From Amphimedon queenslandica (taxonomy: Eukaryota; Porifera; Demospongiae; Haplosclerida; Niphatidae), in contig NW_003546514.1 in assembly GCF_000090795.2 (NCBI RefSeq), positions 16,903 through 53,512 of the forward strand: DNA of 36,610 nucleotides. The letters are read 5' to 3'. The notes under the pieces were generated by a model, which had not been told where the DNA came from, searched no databases, and worked only from the letters and a program-made list of their open reading frames with translations. Position 1 is the first letter of the stretch; each line of letters starts with the position of its first letter. Of the stretch, positions 1 to 10,755 are shown in pieces. A program made the position numbers and the translations under genes.

Positions 1-769
1 TGGTGGCCATTGTTATTAATTGTTTGACGAATATGACGCCATAACTTAACCCCACCTTGCAAGTATTTTTTCCCTACCAATTTTATAATGCACAGAGGAG
101 TCCAGCAATGACACGAGATCAAAAATGGCATATTATTCCTAAGCAAGGCAAAGTGCATCTTTTTTTTTCTGAATATCTCTGCTGTTGCTACTATTATCAG
201 TAAGCTATGAAAAATTATTTTATAGTGAGACAATTTTAATATTAGTATTATAGAAGTATTTGCAATTTGCCTCACAGTTTAGTGTGCCAGTTTCATTTTA
301 CTCGCCAGTCTGGTAATTATTTTTTATGCTTTTGTAGCCCGTTGAAGAGACTGTTTATTTGCAAAATTTGTCAAAATTAAAGATAAAATAATGCTAAAAG
401 AAATAAATGGCATTGTTCTGTTCCATGGGAAATGATCCAGTCATAAAGTCACAATGATAAACAGCTCAACTTCTGTGTGAATTACTTTTCAATAACTGTG
501 ATGAAGTCTAACCTACAGAGAATAATGTACAATAGTTACTTTAACCTTGAATAATTTAAAAATTGATTTTATTATTACAATTATGCATTGCAATGAAGTT
601 ATTCTACCATTTTCACTAGTTTCATCGTTCACACAGGCACCTAAAAACCCCAGAATACAATAAAAATGGCCCAATACAAAAGAATTTATATTTTTATGAG
701 TGACAATATGCCAAAATGCTTGTACTACATGACTTAGCTAGGCCATCATCAATCTTTCACATTTGAATT

Positions 770-1245
770 TCCATATATGTGCAACTTAATGTAACAACAT
801 TGTTTTCAAATTAAGATTTTTGTACAATTAAATGAAATCATGCACCATCAAGCACACATATCCAGATAAAAGATCAAAATTAGAAGAAAAAGAGTGGAGC
901 AGTTATACAAATTTAACAACATAGACAAATATTGTACAAGTTTTGTGTATTATTATCATTACTTTAGCCAATACAACTATTATACAAATTTCTAGATATT
1001 GGGGAAATAATAGAAAGATAAAACATGACAAATAGTGGTTCATTATTACTTAACTCTCAATTATCCTAGAATGAATGACAATTTATTATGGTTCACAATG
1101 TGTGTGTGTGCAAAAACATTTTTATGGGAGGAGTACTTTACAAGCTAGCATTATAGGAAACATACATGTATCCATTAATGGCTATAGCTTCAACTTAAAT
1201 AGAGCATTGAAAGAATCAGAACTATACAACATGCAAAATGGTTTT
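770..1245. repeat. Direct subrepeat D1 inside the left arm
   Basis: This block of about 480 bases resembles 2148-2625 at an offset of about 1380 bases. Shared landmarks include 'aacattgttttcaaat', 'acatatccagat', 'gtacaag', 'ggaaacatacatgtat' against 'ggaagcatacatgtat', and 'gagcattgaaagaat'. The right arm carries the matching copy at about 14630-15000, continuing after the insertion at 15361-15480. Confidence 0.8.
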
Positions 1246-2147
1246 TGAATTGACCTTCAATAGCTTCATGGTAATTGTTTCATTGCAGTGATGATTGTAT
1301 AAAATCAATTTCATTAGTCAAGAGTCATAATTCTATATAGTATTTCCTGCATTGATAAGATATTTATTGTGATATCTACAGTCCTTGTTTATTTACTTTC
1401 ATACTTGCATGTTACCCATGTTTTTTCTTAATTTGTTGTAAGTTCATAACAGTACAGTAGTGATAATTCGGTAGTGTTATACAGCGCATTTTCTACTTAT
1501 TCATTTGTTTATTTACATGTATTAAGAGAATGTGACATGCATCTTGGCAAACTTTGACTTTTGCTTTGTGAGCATTTTACAAGCACCAGTCCACCTTTTT
1601 CAGTGTGTCAAGCTACATGTAGATTTATGTGTATCAAATTTAATGTTATATTTGTGTGTACCTTAATAGGTCCGTAAAAACTTAGTTGTGGGTACTACTT
1701 CTACAAAGATGACTAGCTCTACAATCTTTTGTTTTTAAGTTACTGTATTATTCCATGAGGTTGTGATGATAAATTGTTTTAATTTTAATTTTTAATGATA
1801 ATATTTATTGTTACTACATAAGGTTAATTCATTATTATTGTAAACAAGTTCTCAATGGCTGTACGCTATAAATTAGAGGAACAGAGTGGACCAGCAAGGC
1901 ACATAAGTGTACATTACATTTTTAACAAAAAATAAGTATAACTAATTATTAACGGCTAACCAGCATGCTAAGAGTGAAAGACATGCTTTACATGTACATT
2001 GTCTGTAACATTATGACTATGGTATAGCTAGCCAAAGACATGCCTACATGTATGTACATGTAACATTGTAACTAGGGTATTACTTCATTGTCCTAAAAGT
2101 ACTTAAAGTTGACTTAAAATGACATCATCAAATTGTCACTTTTGATT

Positions 2148-2625
2148 CTTACAAATCTCCAACTTGATGTAAAAACATTGTTTTCAAATCAAGATTTTCT
2201 TTTAGCTTAATGGAATCATTCTCTATCATCAGACATATCCAGATGAAAGAGCAAAAAAGTAAAAAAGAGAGCAGAGTTGTCCTACAATATTGACAATATG
2301 GACAAATAGTGTACAAGTATAGTATAATTATTATTATTATTTAACTCCATGCAACTATTTACTTTAGTAAGCAAATTTCTAGATATTAAGTGATTGAAGG
2401 TACATAAACAAACAGAAATAGTATTTTATTACTTTTCTAACTATCATTTATCCTAACATTAAAGACAGAACTGATGTAGATAAGTGTGTGTGCAAATAAA
2501 TTTTTCCAGGACAAGTACTTTACAAGCTTGGCATAATAGGAAGCATACATGTATCTAATAAGTGGCTGTAACTTAAGCTTACAAAGAGCATTGAAAGAAT
2601 TAAAAGTATACAATATGCAAAACAA
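2148..2625. repeat. Direct subrepeat D2 inside the left arm
   Basis: Second copy of the D1 block in the same orientation. The right arm has its counterpart at about 13190-13690. The D1-D2 pair in both arms shows that the direct duplication existed before the arms separated. Repeated subterminal blocks are common in long-TIR transposons; that this applies here is an inference. Confidence 0.8.
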
Positions 2626-3081
2626 TAAACAATTATACAGTCCGCGGCATGACTCACCAAATTTGTATACCTTAAATCGTATTCATCTACATAAAATTAG
2701 AATTACTTGTTTCACTTTTCATGACATTAATTTGGCTAATTGCATGAACAAGGGACAAATACATGAATGAGAGGTACATAAATTTATTACATAATTCATA
2801 ACTGTATGTGTGTGTGTTGAGTATTAGGTTGGAGATGTTCCTCACTAGCTGCTCGATATCATCTTCATCTGAATGTGTACTAATGCTTACAGAGGAACAC
2901 TGCAGAATACGAATCAGTACAGAATAACATTATACCCCTACCCTGCTTCTACCAATCCACATTTCCACCCTGTTTTAAGCAGGTTCCGAGGAAATTTTTG
3001 ACTAAAAAGTTATCATCATGTCAAATAGGATTAATGTATTATATATGTCAAAGACCATCAATGTTGCATTTGTGATTTGGC

Positions 3082-4225
3082 TTAGTTGCAATGACTTCTG
3101 CTACTCTCTTGGCTGTGGAAATAAAATTTGCATTTATAAAATTAATATTGAATGTAATGTGCACTTACAGCTCATGTACTTCCTTAGTTAACTTCCCAAT
3201 TGAAATCGATACAGCATCATCTGGTTGTACTTCTGGTGCTTTAGAAGGTTTTCCAAACCTTCTATGAACTACAGTGTTAATATGCATCTCTAGTATAGAC
3301 ACGATCCCTCCAAAGCTTTCTAGAGAACAGCTATACTTATGCCACTGATGATAAGCATTTGAAATGAATGAAATTGAATTTTTGGCTAATAAAATTCGTA
3401 AAAATTATATCAATGAACATCATACAATGTGCATTGCACATACCACATGACAGGAGCCCAGTTTCTAGATAAACCCGTAACATTGCCCCAAGCAACTGAT
3501 AAAATCTATCATCAGGCTTGTCGTGCGATACTTCACCAATCACAATGACATTCAAATCCAAATCCATGACTATAATATCTGGAACACCTACATAACACAA
3601 CAAATAAAATGAAACAGTACTCAACTGACAGACACAATATAAATGTAGTAAGAGGCATTTATCCATGCAATTTTTACGGTAAAATGGATAACCTTCATTT
3701 TCTTTTAACTTGCACCAGTCATGCCTTGGATCTCTAGTAGTTGATATACGCACATATATCTGAACATCATGAACATCATTAATTATCTGGAGTATATGAT
3801 AGAGCAATATTTTGCCCAGATCATTCTTATCTCTTGGTAGCTCAGAAATATTACACAAATGAGATATTGTGATTAAAAACGATTCAGGGTTATCTTTCAT
3901 CATTCTTCTAATGTCAATACCACCAAGGCCTAGTGTACGATTGGAAATAAAATTCAGTTTAGAACATTGAAACAGGTAGCATACCATGTCTACAAGCATT
4001 TTCCCATAACGAACATATTCTCATCTGCTGAAATTGGTTTATCCAAGGATTGTATATATTTTCACGGCAAACATGGAGTCCTGTGTGACAGGGAATGGCA
4101 AGTGTCACATTGACACCACGAATCATGTTGTAATCCCTTTTGAATGTTTTCCAAAGATTTAAGTTTAGAAAATTCAAAATAGACCATGTTAGATTCAGGG
4201 GTGTACAGCCAAGAAAAGGATTTGT
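3082..4225 (-). CDS. Spliced gene with a PD-(D/E)XK-nuclease-like core, 5' end uncertain
   Basis: Five exons fit together on the minus strand with GT-AG borders and matching phases: 4225-3985, 3929-3693, 3587-3444, 3319-3169 and 3112-3082, the last ending in TAA. The introns are 55, 105, 124 and 56 bases. The spliced frame is open for about 265 codons. The third exon begins with a V-P-D-I-I-V strand, then V-I-V-I-G-E-V, then F-Y-Q-L-L-G in a helix. That order (acidic residue, beta hairpin, E-x-[K], and a later Gln in an amphipathic helix) is the layout of PD-(D/E)XK nuclease folds. The residue where the usual Lys should be is Ser (E-V-S), so it may be inactive. A likely start is the double Met at 3903-3898 in the second exon; the first exon is then 5' leader, or the protein extends further upstream. 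It lies inside the inverted-repeat structure, opposite in strand to the transposase. The function is unknown and the fold assignment is by motif only. Confidence 0.65.
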
Positions 4226-7200
4226 CTAAAATTAATGAACAAGAAGCACACTATATAATAATCATTCATCTATTTAGCAATTGCATCTACTAATTTAAGC
4301 AATTATTGGTAATGCAAAATAACATTCTAATTTTTAAAGAATTAAAAATAAGGCTTGATAGATCTAAAGGGAGCTTGGGAAATTAGGAAACTTTGTCTAT
4401 GTCTCCGAAATTCTCACATAATTACTTATCTTAGCTTTTGGTGTCTCATGTTTCGCCCATTTGTATAGTAAATATCTTATGTGATTAACATTCCTTAAAT
4501 CTCAGGGCGGCAGTTTAGACTATTTTGCAGCTGATTGTTTAAGTGTAGCAATACCCAAAAAAATTTATTGCTGCAATGAATAGACCCAATGGGAAAGATA
4601 ATTAATGAAATTAAAAAATAAAATTTACATGAAAATTTTTAATCCTAAAACATTTCAATCCTGAAACATCTAGATTGAAAAAGGAGCTTCTTGCACTGAA
4701 AACTTTGTATTTCCTAGCCTAGTGGGCTCTGGTGAGCCTGCAACTTAAATTTTCACTGTCAGCACCATAGTATGCATTGTGTCTTACTGTTACATTTTTT
4801 AGCGTTTTACTTACATTCCTGTTCCTACATTGCAGCAAATGACCATGTCTGTGATATACCAATGTACTATAAAATAATAATAATAATAACAACGATGTTT
4901 GTATACATTAATGTTAATTACAGTTGCTTATAATAAAACTGTGTTAACATAAGAGAGGAGACATGTGAGAGACATAGTAAAAGAGCAAGAAAGAGTAATA
5001 GTTAGAATATGCGGACGTGTGTATGAGTAGGAGAGAAAGGCAAAGGAGAGAAAGGAGACAAAAATGCACAAGGACAGAAGAGAAGGAACACAAACACGAG
5101 AAAACAGAAATATGCAGTACCTATTAAGGAAAATACATGCATTGGGAAAGAGAAGAACTGTTCATTAATATCACATATAGCATTGCAAGTACTTAGAGTC
5201 AGGGTTCCTCACAAGATTTGGCATAGTGCTGATACAGCTTTTAATCAATTAATGGATTGTCAAGTTGCTCCAAATTTGAGCCAAACACCCTGTACTATAT
5301 ACAGAGACACTAATCAAATTTAATCAAAAATGACAAGGAGAGAATTCTTCAATCTTATCATGTTTTCTGATGCATATACATGTTATAATGTTGCATGAAA
5401 AATTTGAGACAACTGAGATAAAATTTAGATTTTTTATTAATTTTAAAATTTGCAAAGGAAAATTTGAGTCCATTACTTTCAATTTTCTCTATTATATGCA
5501 TCAAAAATACAAAGAAGGTACTTTTATCAATTTTATAAAGTTTTCTGATACACATACATGTACTTATGTTGTGTAAAAACTTTGAGCTCATGCCATTGAA
5601 AATGAAATTTTTCAAAAAAATTTCAAGTTATTGCAAATATCATGTGCTGCGCTGTGGTGCTAGTCGGCTCACAAAGCTCATGATGTTCAGCTTACTTAGC
5701 ATATTTTGTGGAAACCCGGTTTAGACTACATGGTTGACAACTGTGGAACCTCAAGGACATATGTGTAATGTATATCAAGCCTGAGACAATTCATGTACAC
5801 GCAAAAAAATTCATCTTGTATACAATTATAATTACTACCATAGATGAGAATACAATTGTAATAACATTCCTATGAACTGCTAATTCACTTGCAATACAAG
5901 AACTCAAATTATATATGTGTATCACAACATTGTAAAAGCAAACTTACATTTTTCAAGTTTCGCTAATCTATGAACATTAATTGGCAAGGCCCAAATATTT
6001 TTTTCTGCAAATTCCCTTTCTACAGGTACAAGATTATTATACTGATACAGGTACAGTTACACTGTATCAGACCCAAGCAATAATTATCACAATTACCGTA
6101 CCCGGGCCAAAACAATAAGATGTTTGCCAGGGATCTCATAAAAAGTCATTAGGGTTTCTGCATGTAGATAGACTCCACCCAGTTTTAAGCATGTCAATCC
6201 ATGCTGTATTGGGTTTCAAAATTCAAAAATTAATGTCAGTAATTCATGAATACAATTAAACAATCATCAACATGTACATTACTATTACTTGTATTACCAC
6301 AGAATTAAAGTGTCAATGGTACGATTCAGTATGTACCGTAACCCAATTATGAATCTCAATGTCAGGAAGTTTTATAAAACACAGTAGAATCATTATGCAA
6401 TGACAGACACTATGCAACTAAAGGGTAAGATCTACTTACCAATGACTGAATTGCCAAATGCAAATACGATGACAGGAGCCTGTGAGCTCAAGGCTGTGTG
6501 AGTGTCACTATATCAGGAGCTGGTTGCAGCAGACATAAATATTTGCATGGTCACTTTAGCACCACAATTAATTTTGATAAAAAATAATATTTTCTTGGTA
6601 GTACTACTTTAGCAATGCATATCTCTCAAGATGTTGTCCTACAACACATGAAACTTGCTAGCAGCCTTTATGGGATGTTCATCCTTTAATAGAAGTATAA
6701 CGTAAATGAAGCAGCATGAAGCAATGGAGCGTCTGTTGTAAAATACCTCTAGGTATTTTTAAAACTATATGGACTTGGCGAAGCAAAAGAGAGTTTTATC
6801 ACGTTAAGCAGGACCTAGTAGGCAGGAAATGAAAGAGTGAAGCAGCTGAAGTCAGTAGAGAAGATGCTACGAGTAGAAATGCTACTGTGACTCGTTGAAG
6901 AGCCATGGTTGCTCAGCCATTGCTAAGCAAACTGTAGTCACACCCACCACTTTTCTTCATTGAAATGTTAGGCAAAGCAGATCTCTCGAGTCGCTCGCCT
7001 TTTTAGGTCATTTCTAAAGGAATTCATAAGCAAGACATAAACCTAACCATTCTGTCTTCGTTGTTTTGTCATTTTCTAGGTTACTTACCTTGGCCGCTGT
7101 TTCTTTTGAACTGTTTAGGTCGCCCTGTTGTAGTTTCTTACCACTATTATTTTTAACAGGACTTTTCCTTCAATTCCACTTAAGATGATTGACAATGAGC

Positions 7201-7401
7201 CACAACTCTCGTTATTGCCCTCACCCACGCAATAGTTGTATAGGCAAGGGTACTGCTCTCCTTAATTTCATGTACTTTCCCTGCAAACTCTTCTATAGAC
7301 CATTCCCATCCATTAGCTATGCTTAACTAACACAGAGTTACATGAAATCACACCTTTTCGCAACTTTTCTTTCCCAAATGATGACATCTTTCTTTTCTTA
7401 G
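4226..7401. other. Interior spacer with no convincing gene
   Basis: I found no protein-like frame with splice support here. It contains a purine-rich stretch (about 4960-5115), a degenerate tandem repeat (5359-5590) and AT-rich filler. Upstream exons of the minus-strand gene at 3082-4225 could lie here but I could not fix them. The last part, 7140-7400, directly precedes the transposase frame and ends in a good acceptor-like 'ttttcttag'. Confidence 0.5.
5359..5590. repeat. Degenerate tandem repeat with a period of about 180 bases
   Basis: 'gttttctgatgcatatacat' at 5361 recurs as 'gttttctgatacacatacat' near 5539. In both copies it is followed by a similar 'atgttg' and then 'aactttgag' or 'aatttgaga' type sequence. 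Only about 1.3 units are visible. Confidence 0.55.
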
Positions 7402-9423
7402 GGTCCTCCTGTCAACTTTTCTTGTCTTAGCTCGTGTCTTGGTAAATTGAAAGTAAACTCAATAGAACTGGCTGGGCTGGGGGGAGCAGCATCACTCTCT
7501 TTTTGCTGTACTAACTGTGAAAGCTGCAATGTGAAATTTGAAACCTCATCTCAGAGGGAGAATGGTGATGCTGCTGTTTCTAAGATTTTACAAGTTGCTA
7601 CAATTTGTTCTGGAGCATCTTATGCCATATATTAGAAAATGTTTCACCACATCCTTAAAATGCATACAGTCAGTGACAGTGTAATTTTGGGACACTTAAA
7701 GAGATGTATGAACATGTGAAGGACATTTTAGATCGTATTTGCTTGGAAGCCAGAAAGGAAATCCAAGATATGGATCAGAAAAAAATTAGGGAGCTGGAAG
7801 AGGGTTGTTACCTGTGGCGATGCGGTTTGGCTGACTAGAGGCAGTTTTAGCCGAAACTGCACATACACTCTCAGAAAGTACTTGACTAGTGCTCTTTTAT
7901 ACAATCACATCTGTCAAAAGGGAAGTGACAATTTGTGTCAAGATAAAGTATATGAAGGTACTGCAAAAGCAGCAGAAGGTTTTGGTGCTAACGAGGTATT
8001 CAAGCTCATGGTCAGGGATCAAATGAATGTGAAATGCCACATTTAAGACGGAGACAGCACATCTGAGAATGTTGTCTTGAAACATTTTCCGCTTTGTCTG
8101 GTATTGCAGTGTGGCAATGATGTTGCGAAGAATCATGCTATAAAGTTAGACAAGTTGCGTAAATTAAAACAAATGACAACTGATGATGGTGGTACAGTAG
8201 AATGCTGCTGCAAGGGGAAAAAGCATGCCAAGGATTGTGGTTGCCTCACTGAGAAGTTCATTAGAAAAGCCAAAGCCTCATTTCAGATGTGCCTTACGAA
8301 TGGTGGCAAAGACCCCAATGCTTTCTCAGAGAAATTAATGAACTTGGCATTGCACCACTTTCAGGATGAACACCAATGGGATGGTGGCCAGTGTGATTTT
8401 CACCCATTAGTACTGTGTAGCTGTGGTTCTTGTACAGATAAATACAATTTAAAATGCCATGGAAAATCTTACGAAAGTGATCAAGTTTTGAAGTGTCCTT
8501 TTCATACCCTAGCTTACAAGTTAGAGTTGTCAAGAAAAGGCAGGTCTGGCTGATGTATTGATACATCCTGAAATAGGTAAAGTCAAAACAAACCTTTTTG
8601 AAGCTTCGCACAATGTGTTTGCTAGGTATAGGTCCAAAAATTGGAACCTTGCACGTCTTCACTACCATGTTTCTACCAACATAGGTCTCTTTCAAGGTTG
8701 CATGACATGACCTATCTTTTTACAAAGCGTAGTTCTCAGTACCACTGGATTCTTGACATCCTTGAGCAGATGTACCTTCCTGTTGTTCAGAATCTTCCAT
8801 CTATCTTGGAGAAGCCGAATGCAGGTAGATATTTTGATATAGAAAGAAAGAAGACCAATTTTGCTAAAGCAAGGAGGAAGCTTTATAAGAGAAAGCGTAA
8901 AGTCTTTGATCACCAACGCAGGCAATTGTTTGTAAAAGAGAGTGCATTGAATCATGATTATGGAAGGGATGCATCTACTGAAGAAGTAATTGCAGATGCC
9001 TACTGATAAATGTAAATGTGGCTCAACAGACCACAGATGGACGTCCCACAAGAGTTGTCCACTGAGGAGAATCTGTGATACTGCTACTGGAATTGATACC
9101 TCCTGCGACATCAATGCATCCAAAAGTGATGACAATGTATCTGAATATCAAAATTATTATAACTTTAAATGTTCCCTAAGTGATAAAATGGTTGTTGAAT
9201 CGTGTGCATGTCACAAATGGGATTACCCTGACTATATAAGAAATAGGAAAAGGGCTATGGAAAGCTCACCCACTCCTGGTGCCTGGTGGACACTGCCACT
9301 TGAGAAAATGGGTCTGTATTCACCAAAAGTCCCTTCTCAATTAGTTCTATCAAAAATTAAAGACCAAAGTACCCCTGCTCTTGAAAGTGTCATTGTGCCA
9401 TGCAATGCATCAACTACTGAAAA

Positions 9424-9961
9424 AGTAGGCTCTCCTACTGTATTGACTCCATCTTTTATCCTGGGTAAAAAGTTGGAGATATCTGTAAATTGCTGTTCGC
9501 CATCCAATACTCCTGTTCTACCACAAATTCCACGACAAAGTACTCCTGTGGTGCACATTTCACACACTGTATCAACTGTTCTTAAAGTAGACTCTCACTC
9601 CATATGTACTCCAACTTCTGTGGACAACATGCCAGAGGTAGATCACCAACGATGACCCCAGGCCCATCAAAATTGAATAAGCAAAGTTCTCATTTAGCAG
9701 TGGCTGAAATAGTGGGTTCTCCTTCTGTACGTACTCCAATTTTGTTGCAGAATAAAAAGTAGGATTCCTCAGTACCACTGACCTCTGTTCCATCCAAAAG
9801 TACTCCAACATCTATCCATAAGATGCAGGAGGTACAGGTATCTTTAAGTAAGTGCCCTTCACCATCAATGACACCAAGTCCATCAAAATTAAAAGAGCAA
9901 AGTTTCCATACAGCAGTGGCTGAAGAAGTAGGTTCTCCTTCTGTATGCACTCCAAAGTTTG
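9424..9961 (+). repeat. Imperfect coding repeats giving a Ser/Thr-Pro linker
   Basis: The phrase V-G-S-P-[ST]-V-x-T-P or a near relative recurs at about 9424, 9586, 9709 and 9928. A longer block, 9652-9745, is repeated at 9868-9961 (offset 216) with 'ccatcaaaatt', 'gcagtggctgaa' and 'ggttctccttctgta' conserved. The repeats lie between the zinc knuckle and the OTU domain. They encode a low-complexity S/T-P linker, which would be an easy phosphorylation target (inference). Confidence 0.75.
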
Positions 9962-10026
9962 TTTCGAAACAAGAAGTTGGAGCTCTCTGTACAAAGGCGC
10001 TTGCTCACCTCTTTTCCATTCAGAAT

Positions 10027-10755
10027 GAAAGACCACAGAACGACGTTTTGATAGTGTAACTGTTCCTTACAATGACTTAGTGGGTCAAAAAGTAGTGACA
10101 AAATCATTTCACAGTCTTGAATCAGACTGTTTAATTGATGAAGAAAAGACCAAGGGTGCTTCAAATTCAAAAGTTTTGCATAATTTGTTACCTCCTGCTT
10201 CTACCAATAGAGATTGGGTACAGAAAGCAGTTGCAATTACATCGAAGCTTTCTGGTATCGCAGTTGTTCAACGTTTTGATGATGTCAAACAGGTTCCTTG
10301 CAGAGAAATAGCTACTCATATTTGGGATGAGATTGTTGGTGATGGGGCATGTTTCTATAGGACAATTTCAAAAGCCATTACTGCTACTGAAGACAATCAT
10401 TTTGCAGTCCGTATGTCGTTAATTCACTTCATGCTTTACCCTGCCAATGTTCTTGCATTTGGTAGACTCGTTTGTGCCAGAATTTATTACGATATTGACG
10501 CATTGAAAGCAGTGAAGAATCACACAAACAGACATAAACTCTATTTAGGAACCTGCTGAATATGAGGTATTTGCAGCTGCCACATTGTTTCAAGTTAAGA
10601 TAATGGTATTTTCAGAATATTCCAATTACCGTGATTGGCATACTTATTTGCCTCGGTTCACTAACGAAACTTGCGTGACACCCATGCAAGTCATGTTGTA
10701 TCTGTACCACATTAATTGTAATCACTATGATTTAGTGATACCTCTACTTGATTAA
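10027..10755 (+). pseudogene. OTU-type cysteine protease domain, 3' part of the transposase reading frame
   Basis: OTU enzymes cleave ubiquitin or ubiquitin-like chains using a Cys in a D-G-x-C motif and a C-terminal His. Here 'VGDGACFYRTIS' supplies the motif (Asp codon 10341-10343, Cys codon 10350-10352), followed by 'NHFAVR'. The C-terminal 'NHYDLVIP' supplies the His at 10723-10725 just before the stop, so both catalytic residues are present. A single-base frame change near 10547 separates the halves ('LYLGTC' then stop, against 'EPAEYEVFAAATLF' in the next frame). Upstream the frame is open back to 10027 and meets the S/T-P linker of the transposase. The domain size, about 130 residues from Cys to the end, is normal for OTU. 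Confidence 0.85.

Larger units (their letters stand above)
1..2800. repeat. Left arm of a giant inverted repeat (at least 2.8 kb)
   Basis: Read as reverse complement, this stretch follows 13045-16215 almost base for base. Positions 1-56 match 16160-16215 with 4 differences in 56. Positions 95-190 match 16014-16125, and 1260-1420 match 14458-14620. The inner end is near 2790, where 'gaattatgta' is shared with about 13055. Divergence of about 10% argues against a palindromic assembly error. The outer end cannot be seen because homology runs up to base 1. The arm is AT-rich and carries two copies of an internal 480-base block. Reading frames inside it (for example 2549-2770) also exist in the other arm, but their differences show no third-position bias, so I do not call them genes. 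Confidence 0.9.
7402..10755 (+). pseudogene. Decayed Mutator-like transposase fused to an OTU protease domain
   Basis: One long coding region can be followed through several frames to TAA at 10753-10755, about 1,100 codons. Its order is: a Cys-rich N-terminal motif (F-C-C-T-N-C); a helical region; a DDE-type core with 'GDAVWLTRG' (first Asp codon 7819-7821) and 'DGDSTSEN' (8047-8070); a conserved Cys/His block with 'GGQCDFH' and 'CSCGSC' (8385-8440); a basic helix; a zinc knuckle of form C-x-C-x4-H-x4-H-x2-C (9011-9058); a Ser/Thr-Pro repeat linker; and an OTU domain. From memory, the core and knuckle are those of the large animal family annotated as Mutator-like transposase. Lesions: TAG at 7633, frameshift near 7704, frameshift in a seven-A run (7779-7785), TAA at 8044 where the family has Gln, frameshift near 8535, a 5-base tandem duplication 'atgac' at 8702-8711, frame changes near 8990, 9650 and 10030, TAG at 9760, and a frameshift near 10547. 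It sits between the two inverted arms and is the obvious candidate for the mobilising enzyme. It is not functional as it stands. Confidence 0.8.

Noticed and set aside
2549-2770. 73-codon plus-strand frame in the left arm, with a related 132-codon minus-strand frame at 12898-13296
   Set aside because: The two frames are similar only because the arms are homologous. Differences fall on all codon positions, and the related D1 block loses the frame, so there is no sign of protein selection.
8294-10170. Several minus-strand frames opposite the transposase-OTU region
   Set aside because: They lie antisense to segments with recognised domain motifs and show no motif of their own.
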